From DASRZM01 sp035686365 (lineage in GTDB: Bacteria; Pseudomonadota; Gammaproteobacteria; Xanthomonadales; Xanthomonadaceae), in contig DASRZM010000056.1 of assembly GCA_035686365.1 (NCBI GenBank), positions 1 through 21,755 on the forward strand: a DNA stretch of 21,755 nt, written 5' to 3'. This document shows, one piece after another, positions 15,789 through 21,755 of the stretch (position 1 is the stretch's first letter; the number at the start of each line of letters is the position of its first letter). The notes beneath the pieces are model-generated. The model was not told the origin of the DNA, did no database searches, and saw only the letters and a program-made list of their open reading frames with translations. A program made the translations under genes and the position numbers.

Positions 15789-17057
15789 TCACGGCGCGAT
15801 CAGTGCGCCGATGGCTGCCGCCGCCAGGACCACCCAGGCGACGCCCACGCGCTGTAGCGCCAGGAAGGAAGCGACGGCGACGGCTAGGATGAACAGCCGG
15901 GCCGGTCCTTCGGCATCAGCCAGCAGGTGCCAGCCGAACCACAGGGCCAGGTTGGCGATCACGCCGACCACTGCGGCGGTGATCGCGGCCAGGGCGCCGT
16001 CGAGCAGCGGGCGGTCGCGCAGGCGCTCGATCCACGGCGCCACGGGCAGCACGAACAGGAAGCACGGCACGAAAGTGGCCCACACCGTCACCGCCGCGCA
16101 CAGCAGCGCCGAGGCCAGCGGCGAGGCCAGGTCCGGATGCTGCCATCCACCGACGAAGCCGACGAATTCCAGCACCATGATCAGCGGGCCCGGAGTGCTC
16201 TCGGCCAGGCCCAGGCCGACCAGCATCTGCTCGGGCGTCAGCCACTGGTGCGTTTCCACCGCCTGCTGGGCGACGTACGGCAGCACCGCGTAGGCACCAC
16301 CGAAGGTCACCAGCGCGGCCTTGCTGAAGAACAGTCCCTGCGCGAAGGCCGTGCTGTCCGGACCCAGCACCAGGCCCAGCGCAAGGATCGGCAGCCACCA
16401 GGCAATCAGCAGGGCCGCCGCCAGCCCGAGCGCGCGCCCGACACGGACCCGGCGCGGGACCGCCTGCGTGTCCGCGGCGGCCATCGGATGGTGGGTGGCC
16501 GCAGGCAGCCAGTGGCGGCGCCAGCGGCCGATGCACAGGCCGCACCCGGCCGCGATCGCCACCAGCAACGGAAACGGCAGCCCGAACACGGCCAGCGCCA
16601 GCAACGCAGCCAGCGCGATCACCAGCGCGGCGGGCGTGCGCAGGATCCTGCGTCCCATCCGCCACAGCGCCTGCACGATCAGCCCCAGCACTGCAGCCTG
16701 CAGGCCCAGCAGCAGGCCCTCGACCGCCGGCAGCTGCGCGTGGCGCACGTACAGCGCGGAAAGCACGGCCAGCAACAGCGCCGAGGGCAGCACGAACAGC
16801 GCGCCCGCAGCGAAGCCGCCGCGCAGCCCGTGCAGGCGCCAACCCAGCCAGGTGGCCAGCTGCATCGCCTCGGGGCCCGGCAGCAGCATGCAGTAGTTCA
16901 GGCCGTGCAGGAACGCACCCTCGTCCACCCAGCGCCGGCGTTCCACCAGCTCGGCGTGCAGGATCGCGATCTGCCCGGCCGGGCCGCCGAAACTGATCCA
17001 GCCCAGCCGGAACCAGAACGCCAGCGCGGCCGCGAACGACGGCGCCGGCGCGTTCAA
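15789..17057 (-). CDS. chrA: Chromate transporter ChrA (two-domain, CHR family)
   Basis: A long-chain CHR transporter that exports chromate across the inner membrane; 422 residues from the TTG start. It has two homologous chromate-transport domains. The N-terminal one has FWFRLGWISFGGPAGQIAIL (14-33) and LNYCMLLPGPEAMQLATWLG (53-72). The C-terminal one has FFSKAALVTFGGAYAVLPYV (243-262) and MLVGLGLAESTPGPLIMVLE (278-297). A hydrophilic linker near 180-205 separates them. I chose TTG at 17057 because MNAPAPSFAAAL matches how family members begin. GTG at 17114 would add 19 residues, and the frame is open to 17396 as shadow of the neighbouring gene. The TTG overlaps the stop of an 11-codon leader (TTGA). 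Substrate could also be another oxyanion; no ChrB regulator is in the window. Confidence 0.92.
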   Translation of the reverse strand: MNAPAPSFAAALAFWFRLGWISFGGPAGQIAILHAELVERRRWVDEGAFLHGLNYCMLLPGPEAMQLATWLGWRLHGLRGGFAAGALFVLPSALLLAVLSALYVRHAQLPAVEGLLLGLQAAVLGLIVQALWRMGRRILRTPAALVIALAALLALAVFGLPFPLLVAIAAGCGLCIGRWRRHWLPAATHHPMAAADTQAVPRRVRVGRALGLAAALLIAWWLPILALGLVLGPDSTAFAQGLFFSKAALVTFGGAYAVLPYVAQQAVETHQWLTPEQMLVGLGLAESTPGPLIMVLEFVGFVGGWQHPDLASPLASALLCAAVTVWATFVPCFLFVLPVAPWIERLRDRPLLDGALAAITAAVVGVIANLALWFGWHLLADAEGPARLFILAVAVASFLALQRVGVAWVVLAAAAIGALIAP

Positions 17058-17089
17058 TCGGCGTACTCGCGCTGGAGTTTCTTCGTCAC
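17054..17089 (-). CDS. Possible 11-codon leader peptide upstream of chrA
   Basis: GTG at 17089 opens a short frame reading (f)MTKKLQREYAD, ending at TGA 17056-17054. That stop overlaps the TTG start of chrA as TTGA, the same geometry as the ATGA overlaps in cusCBA. The peptide is lysine/glutamate-rich, unlike the Ala/Gly/Arg-rich products of random frames here. No clear Shine-Dalgarno is seen before the GTG. It could be a coupling leader or coincidence. Confidence 0.3.
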   Translation of the reverse strand: MTKKLQREYAD

Positions 17090-17126
17090 CTTCGCCCGCC
17101 CCGTTGCCCGACACGCGGGCTTCACA

Positions 17127-17146
17127 TTGCCGAATATTGCCGGCAA
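17127..17146. promoter_or_regulatory. TTGCCG-N8-CGGCAA inverted repeat in the chrA/GNAT divergent gap
   Basis: TTGCCG (17127-17132) and CGGCAA (17141-17146) form an inverted repeat around AATATTGC. The second half contains the perfect 10-bp palindrome TTGCCGGCAA (17137-17146). It sits in a locally AT-richer patch between the chrA and GNAT starts, so it is a candidate operator. No regulator is encoded nearby. Confidence 0.3.
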
Positions 17147-17188
17147 GTTTAGAGCCCCGGCTCACCGGCTGCGTGACACCCTCGCGCG

Positions 17189-17773
17189 ATGGCCAATTCC
17201 CGCAAGCCCACGCGACGGCTGCGCCCACCCGCCTTCGAGCGGGAAACGCTGGACCGGCCGTGGCACGAGCGCCTGCGCTTGACCGACGGCCGCGAGATGC
17301 TGCTGCGGCCGATCCATCCGCTCGACGCCGAGCCGCTGCGCGCCGGCTTCGAGCTGCTCGATCCGGAGGAGGTCCGCATGCGCTTCCTGCACCCAATGCG
17401 CGAGCTCACCCCGGAGATGGCGCACCGGCTGACCCACCTGGACCCCGCGCGCGAGTTCGCGCTGGTGGTGGCCGAGCCGCTGCCGCCGGGGCAGGCACTG
17501 GTCGGGGCGGTCGCGCGCGAGGCCGTCGACCAGGACCGTCGCGAGGCCGAATTCGCGATCCTGGTCAGCCGCTACCTGTCCGGGCAGGGACTGGGCGTGC
17601 ACCTGATGCGCAAGCTCGTGCGCTGGGCGCAGCTCAAGCGGCTGGACGCGATCTACGGCAACGCGCTGTACGGGAACACGCGCATGCTGGAGCTGGCCGC
17701 CTCGTTGGGCTTCGACCGCGAACGGGTGCGCGACGATCCGGGAATGGTACGCGTGCGCAAGCAGTTGCGCTGA
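17189..17773 (+). CDS. GNAT family N-acetyltransferase
   Basis: A 194-residue single-domain acetyltransferase. After a basic N-terminus (MANSRKPTRRLRPP) comes LRLTDGREMLLRPIHPLDAE, the usual first strand and helix. EAEFAILVSRYLSGQGLGVH (119-138) contains the acetyl-CoA pyrophosphate loop SGQGLG (131-136). IYGNALYGNTRMLELAASLGF (155-175) matches the motif B region with the conserved N-x-x-M...GF. The pattern resembles the GNAT domain of Pat-type protein lysine acetyltransferases, but the CoA-binding partner domain of full Pat proteins is absent and the substrate is unknown. No clear Shine-Dalgarno precedes the ATG. It is divergent from chrA. Confidence 0.88.
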   Translation: MANSRKPTRRLRPPAFERETLDRPWHERLRLTDGREMLLRPIHPLDAEPLRAGFELLDPEEVRMRFLHPMRELTPEMAHRLTHLDPAREFALVVAEPLPPGQALVGAVAREAVDQDRREAEFAILVSRYLSGQGLGVHLMRKLVRWAQLKRLDAIYGNALYGNTRMLELAASLGFDRERVRDDPGMVRVRKQLR

Positions 17774-17780
17774 AGCCCGC

Positions 17781-17965
17781 GATCGCGGCCATGGGCCGCT
17801 CCCACAACGCTCCGCCGGAAACCCGTAGGAGCGGGCGTTGCCCGCGATCGGGGTCCGGCGCCCTGGTGCGCACCGCCATTCGCGGGCAACGCCCGCTCCT
17901 ACAGCGTGTCGCCGTTACGACGACCCGAATCGAAGCGATGTGGGAGCGGCCCATGGCCGCGATCG
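17781..17965. repeat. Nested array of four REP-like elements (A-B-B'-A')
   Basis: Type A (hairpin GCGGCC-ATG-GGCCGC) lies at 17781-17805 and, inverted, at 17940-17965. Type B (GCGGGC-GTT-GCCCGC with a GTAGGAGC head) lies at 17825-17850 and, inverted, at 17881-17902. The result is a nested palindrome filling the gap between the GNAT gene and mfd. The GTAG/GTGG head followed by a palindrome fits REP/SMAG elements mobilised by RAYT transposases. Confidence 0.9.
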
Positions 17966-18010
17966 AGTGCACGGCGCGGCACGTAGCAAGGCCCGCCACC
18001 CGGCATCGGG

Positions 18011-18016
18011 TACACT
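18011..18016 (+). promoter_or_regulatory. Possible -10 element of mfd (TACACT)
   Basis: TACACT, preceded by GGG, matches four of six -10 consensus bases and lies 26 bases before the mfd GTG, just after the repeat array. No good -35 is seen at the right distance, so this is tentative. Confidence 0.3.
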
Positions 18017-18042
18017 CCGCGCCCCCCGCGCTGCCGCCCGCC

Positions 18043-21000
18043 GTGACCGACGCTGCGTCCCCGTTCGCCCCGCCCCTGCCGCGCGCCGGCCAGCAGCGCG
18101 CGTACTGGCGGGCGCCACCCGGGACCTCGGCGCTGGCGCTGGCCATCGTCGGCGCCGCACGTGCGCACGGCGGCCTGGTGCTGGCGGTCGCCCGCGACAC
18201 CCACGCCGCGCACGCGCTGGAGCAGGACCTGCGCGTGTTCGCCGGCGCGCTGCCGGTGCTGCACTTCCCGGACTGGGAAACCCTGCCCTACGACCAGTTC
18301 AGCCCGCACGCCGACATCGTCTCGGCGCGCGTGGCCGCGCTGTACCGGCTGCCGGTCACGCGTCACGGCGTGCTGGTCGTGCCGGTGGCCACGCTGATGC
18401 AGCGGCTGTGCCCGCACGCCTACATCGCCGGCAATGCCCTGGTCGTGCGCACCGGCCAGCGGCTGGTGATGGGCGAGGAGCAGCGGCGGCTGGAGTCGGC
18501 CGGGTACCGTCACGTGCCCGAGGTCATGGACCCGGGCGAGTTCGCCGTGCGCGGCGCCCTGCTCGACATCTATCCGATGGGCGCGGCCGGACCCTACCGG
18601 ATCGAGCTGTTCGACGAGGACGTGGATTCGATCCGCAGTTTCGACCCGGAGACGCAGCGCTCGCTGGCGAAGACCGAATCGGTCGAGCTGCTGCCCGCAC
18701 GCGAGTTCCCGCTGGACGAGGACGCCACCGCCCGCGCCCGCGAGATCCTGCGCGAGCGCTTCCCGATCGACCCGCGCCGCACGCCGCTGTACCAGGACCT
18801 GAAGGAAGGCATCGCCCCGGCCGGCATCGAGTACTACCTGCCGCTGTTCTTCGAGGCCACCAGCACGCTGTTCGACTACCTGGCACCGGGTGCGCTGGCA
18901 CTGCTGACCGAAGGCGTGGACGAGGCGGCCGAACAGTTCTTCGCCGCCACCGGCGCGCGCTGGGAACAGCGCCGCCACGACATCGAGCGCCCGGTGCTGG
19001 CGCCGGCCGAGCTGTTCCTGCCGCCGGATGAATTGCGCTCGAGGCTCAACACGCTCGAACGCATCCAGGTCTGCGGCACGGGGTCCACGCGACGGGACGC
19101 GCGGCGCCTGGGCCTGCAACCTGCTCCGGCACTGCCGCTGCTGCAGAGAGACGCCGCCCCGGCGCAGGCACTGCGCGACTTCCTCGACAACTATCCGGGC
19201 CGGGTGCTGATCTCCACCGATTCGCCCGGCCGCCGCGAAGCCCTGATCGAGCAGCTCGCGCAGGCCGGCCTGAAGCCGACCGTCGTCCCCGACTGGCAGG
19301 CCTTCCTCGGCGCCACTGACCTCGCCCCCCATTCTCCCCTCACCCCAACCCCTGTCCCGGGCGGAGAGGGGCTCAGGTTCGCCATCACGGTGACGGCGCT
19401 GGACGACGGGTTCGCGGTGACGGCGCCGGCGCTGTGCGTACTGACCGAGCGCCAGCTGTTCCCCGAGCGTGCGCCGCAGGCGCGCCGGCGCAGGCGCGCC
19501 GGGCGCGACCCGGAAACCATCATCCGCGACCTGTCCGAGATCGCCATCGGCGCGCCGATCGTGCACGAGGACCACGGCGTGGGCCGCTACCGCGGGCTCG
19601 AGACGCTCGATGTCGGCGAGCTGCCGGCCGAGTTCCTGTGCATCGAGTACGCAAAGGGCGACAAGCTCTACGTGCCGGTTGCGCAGTTGCACCTGGTCAG
19701 CCGCTACTCCGGCGCCGCGCCGGAGCTGGCGCCGCTGCACTCGCTGGGCGGCGACGCCTGGGAGAAGGCGCGGCGCAAGGCCGCCGAGAAGGTCCGCGAC
19801 GTCGCCGCCGAGCTGCTGGAGCTGCAGGCGCGACGGCAGGCGCGCAAGGGCCGTGCGTTGACGGTGGACCGCCCGATGTACGATCAGTTCGCCGCCGGTT
19901 TCCCGTTCGAGGAGACGCCCGACCAGCTCGCGTCGATCGAAGCGGTGATCGCCGACCTGGCACGCGACGCGCCGATGGACCGGGTGGTGTGCGGCGACGT
20001 CGGCTTCGGCAAGACCGAGGTCGCCGTGCGCGCCGCATTCGTGGCCGCACTGGCCGGCAAGCAGGTCGCCGTGCTGGTGCCCACCACGCTGCTGGCGCAG
20101 CAGCACTGGCAGAACTTCCGCGACCGCTTCGCCGACTGGCCGGTGCGCGTGGACGTGCTCTCGCGCTTCAAGAGCGCCAAGGAGAACAAGGCCGAGCTCG
20201 AGCGCCTGGCGCGCGGGGAGATCGACATCATCATCGGTACCCACCGCCTGCTGCAGGCGGACGTGCGCTTCCGGGAGCTGGGCCTGGTGATCATCGACGA
20301 GGAACAGCGTTTCGGCGTGCGCCAGAAGGAGCAGCTCAAGCGCCTGCGCGCCGAGGTGCACCTGCTGACACTGACCGCCACGCCGATCCCGCGCACGCTG
20401 AACATGGCCCTGGCCGGCATGCGCGACCTGTCGATCATCGCCACCCCGCCCGAGCACCGGCTGGCGGTCAAGACCTTCGTGGTGCAGTGGGACAAGGCGA
20501 TGGTGCGCGAGGCGCTGCAGCGCGAACTCGCGCGCGGCGGCCAGGTGTACTTCCTGCACAACGAGGTCGACTCGATCGAGCGCATCGCCCGCGAAGTGGG
20601 TGAACTGACGCCCGATGCGCGCGTGCGCATCGGCCACGGCCAGATGCCCGAGCGCGAGCTCGAACAGGTGATGCTGGACTTCCACCGCCAGCGCTTCAAC
20701 GTGCTGGTGTGCACCACCATCATCGAGTCGGGCATCGACATCCCCAATGCCAACACCATCGTCATCAACCGCGCCGACCGCTTCGGCCTGGCGCAGCTGC
20801 ACCAGCTGCGCGGCCGCGTGGGCCGCTCCCATCACCGCGCCTACGCCTACCTGGTGGTGCCGCCGCCCAAGCTGATGAGCGGCGACGCAGAGAAGCGGCT
20901 GGAGGCGATCGCCTCGCTGGACGAGCTGGGCGCCGGCTTCACCCTGGCCACCCACGACCTGGAGATCCGCGGCGCCGGCGAACTGCTGGGCGAAGAACAG

Positions 21001-21555
21001 AGCGGCCAGATCACCGCCGTGGGCTTCTCCCTGTACACCGAGCTGCTGGAGCGCGCGGTGCGCTCGATCCGCGCCGGCAAGATTCCGGACCTGGACCTGC
21101 CTGACCACCACGGCGCCGAGATCGAGCTGAACCTGCCGGCACTGATCCCCGAGCGCTACCTGCCCGACGTGCACACGCGCCTGACGCTGTACAAGCGCAT
21201 CGCCGGCGCCCGCGACAGCGACGCACTGCGCGAGCTGCAGGTGGAGATGGTCGACCGCTTCGGCCTACTGCCCGATCCGGTCAGGCACCTGTTCGCCGTC
21301 GCCGAGCTCAAGCTGCAGGCCACCGCGCTGGGCCTGCGCAAGCTCGAACTGGGCCCTACCGGCGGCCGCGTGCTGTTCACAGAGCGCCCGCAGATCGAAC
21401 CGGCCACGGTGATCCGCATGATCCAGGCGCAGCCGCGCGTGTACGCGATGGACGGCCCGCAGAAGCTCAAGGTGCGCATGCAGCTGCCCGCCGCCGCCGA
21501 GCGCCTGCACGCCGCCCGCGACCTGGTCTCGCGCCTGGGCCAGCGCCCCGCTTGA
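18043..21555 (+). CDS. mfd: Transcription-repair coupling factor Mfd
   Basis: Mfd is an ATP-driven DNA translocase that removes RNA polymerase stalled at lesions and recruits UvrA. The protein is 1170 residues, slightly longer than E. coli Mfd. The UvrB-like N-terminal part includes FPDWETLPYDQFSPHADIVS. The RNA-polymerase interaction domain lies near 495-570 (IVHEDHGVGRYRG; IEYAKGDKLYVPVAQLHLVS). The RecG-like motor has Walker A GDVGFGKT (651-658), the DEEQ box (752-755), TATPIPRTLNMAL (from 778), IIESGIDIPNANT and QLHQLRGRVGRS. The C-terminal TRCF domain follows (LIPERYLPDVHTRLTLYK). The GTG start at 18043 is the first in frame that gives a normal N-terminus; the frame runs open upstream through the repeats. 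Residues about 430-446 come from a repeat-like palindrome (see findings). Confidence 0.97.
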   Translation: MTDAASPFAPPLPRAGQQRAYWRAPPGTSALALAIVGAARAHGGLVLAVARDTHAAHALEQDLRVFAGALPVLHFPDWETLPYDQFSPHADIVSARVAALYRLPVTRHGVLVVPVATLMQRLCPHAYIAGNALVVRTGQRLVMGEEQRRLESAGYRHVPEVMDPGEFAVRGALLDIYPMGAAGPYRIELFDEDVDSIRSFDPETQRSLAKTESVELLPAREFPLDEDATARAREILRERFPIDPRRTPLYQDLKEGIAPAGIEYYLPLFFEATSTLFDYLAPGALALLTEGVDEAAEQFFAATGARWEQRRHDIERPVLAPAELFLPPDELRSRLNTLERIQVCGTGSTRRDARRLGLQPAPALPLLQRDAAPAQALRDFLDNYPGRVLISTDSPGRREALIEQLAQAGLKPTVVPDWQAFLGATDLAPHSPLTPTPVPGGEGLRFAITVTALDDGFAVTAPALCVLTERQLFPERAPQARRRRRAGRDPETIIRDLSEIAIGAPIVHEDHGVGRYRGLETLDVGELPAEFLCIEYAKGDKLYVPVAQLHLVSRYSGAAPELAPLHSLGGDAWEKARRKAAEKVRDVAAELLELQARRQARKGRALTVDRPMYDQFAAGFPFEETPDQLASIEAVIADLARDAPMDRVVCGDVGFGKTEVAVRAAFVAALAGKQVAVLVPTTLLAQQHWQNFRDRFADWPVRVDVLSRFKSAKENKAELERLARGEIDIIIGTHRLLQADVRFRELGLVIIDEEQRFGVRQKEQLKRLRAEVHLLTLTATPIPRTLNMALAGMRDLSIIATPPEHRLAVKTFVVQWDKAMVREALQRELARGGQVYFLHNEVDSIERIAREVGELTPDARVRIGHGQMPERELEQVMLDFHRQRFNVLVCTTIIESGIDIPNANTIVINRADRFGLAQLHQLRGRVGRSHHRAYAYLVVPPPKLMSGDAEKRLEAIASLDELGAGFTLATHDLEIRGAGELLGEEQSGQITAVGFSLYTELLERAVRSIRAGKIPDLDLPDHHGAEIELNLPALIPERYLPDVHTRLTLYKRIAGARDSDALRELQVEMVDRFGLLPDPVRHLFAVAELKLQATALGLRKLELGPTGGRVLFTERPQIEPATVIRMIQAQPRVYAMDGPQKLKVRMQLPAAAERLHAARDLVSRLGQRPA
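19335..19374. repeat. Intergenic-type palindromic element inside mfd
   Basis: The stretch CCCCTCACCCCAACCCCTG (19337-19355) and the following CGGAGAGGGG (19362-19371) have the composition of the CCCTCACCCC...GAGAGGGG elements common between genes in this bacterial group. Here it is translated in frame as SPLTPTPVPGGEGL. Confidence 0.6.
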
Positions 21556-21583
21556 CCACACAACCACCCCTGTAGGAGCCGCC

Positions 21584-21755
21584 ATGAGCGCCGAATCCCC
21601 CGCCGTGCAGGACCACTACCCCGACGACTTCGCCATCTGCTACGGCTGCGGGCGCCTGAACCCCCACGGCCTGCAGCTGAAGACCCGCTGGGACGGCGAG
21701 GACACGCTCACCCGCTACACCCCGCGCCCCGAGCACACCGCCCTGCCCGGCTACG
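21584..21755 (+). CDS. PaaI-like hotdog thioesterase, 3'-partial
   Basis: ATG at 21584 has a TAGGAG site nine bases upstream, 28 bases after the mfd stop, and runs off the right edge after 57 codons. The N-terminal motif CYGCGRLNPHGLQLKTRWDG, followed by TALPGY, is typical of the PaaI/hotdog acyl-CoA thioesterase group, whose members begin CxGCGxxNPxGL and continue to a GxxHGG motif beyond this window. The substrate cannot be told. It is probably transcribed with or just after mfd. Confidence 0.8.
   Translation, partial: MSAESPAVQDHYPDDFAICYGCGRLNPHGLQLKTRWDGEDTLTRYTPRPEHTALPGY

Noticed and set aside
17058..17396. N-terminal extension of chrA to 17396
   Set aside because: The added residues are shadow of the GNAT gene and its spacer, and family members begin close to the MNAPAPSF segment.
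17899..21174. 1091-codon open frame on the minus strand inside mfd
   Set aside because: Antisense shadow of mfd; the product is Gln/His/Arg/Ala-rich without motifs.

Overview
This is a GC-rich chromosomal window from a gammaproteobacterium, most likely of the Xanthomonadaceae/Lysobacteraceae (Lysobacter, Luteimonas or a relative). The placement is an inference. It rests on the very high GC content, the many GTAG/GTGG-headed palindromic extragenic repeats (SMAG/REP style), the GAGTCCC heptamer runs, the GCAAAG-type inverted repeats, and a gene set typical of that family. No phage, transposase, CRISPR, rRNA or tRNA gene was seen.

Layout, left to right. (1) 1-879: a DUF411 (CopG-like) copper protein with a His-rich leader, cut by the left edge, overlapping a tiny GDCCVxC-type Cys-rich protein. 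(2) 1156-2424: an unrecognised lipoprotein that converges, across a strong hairpin, on (3) a class I photolyase (3974-2550, minus). (4) 10267-4150, minus: a copper/silver efflux operon in the order small Cys-rich periplasmic protein, cusC, cusB, cusA, with ATGA overlaps joining the last three genes. A promoter-like FNR/ANR box lies just ahead of it. (5) 10268-10674: a repeat-filled spacer. (6) 12495-10675, minus: a membrane-anchored DUF885 putative metallopeptidase, divergent from (7) rlmJ (12668-13519). (8) 13783-14265: an Slp-type lipoprotein. (9) 14266-14689: a tandem-repeat spacer. (10) 14690-15613: a CDF-type cation transporter, convergent across a 19-bp-arm inverted repeat with (11) chrA (17057-15789, minus). 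(12) 17189-17773: a GNAT acetyltransferase, followed by a nested repeat array. (13) 18043-21555: mfd. (14) 21584 to the right edge: the start of a PaaI-like thioesterase.

Functionally, metal handling (DUF411, GDCCVxC protein, CzcI-like protein, CusCBA, CDF, ChrA) is interleaved with genome maintenance (photolyase, Mfd) and ribosome modification (RlmJ). Base composition looks even throughout, so this reads as resident chromosome, not a recent island. No complete new multi-gene system is evident. The most interesting signals are regulatory or structural: the FNR-like box with leaderless geometry before the copper operon, a repeat-like palindrome translated inside Mfd, a nested A-B-B'-A' repeat array with compensatory stem changes, and an 11-codon leader whose stop overlaps the TTG start of chrA.
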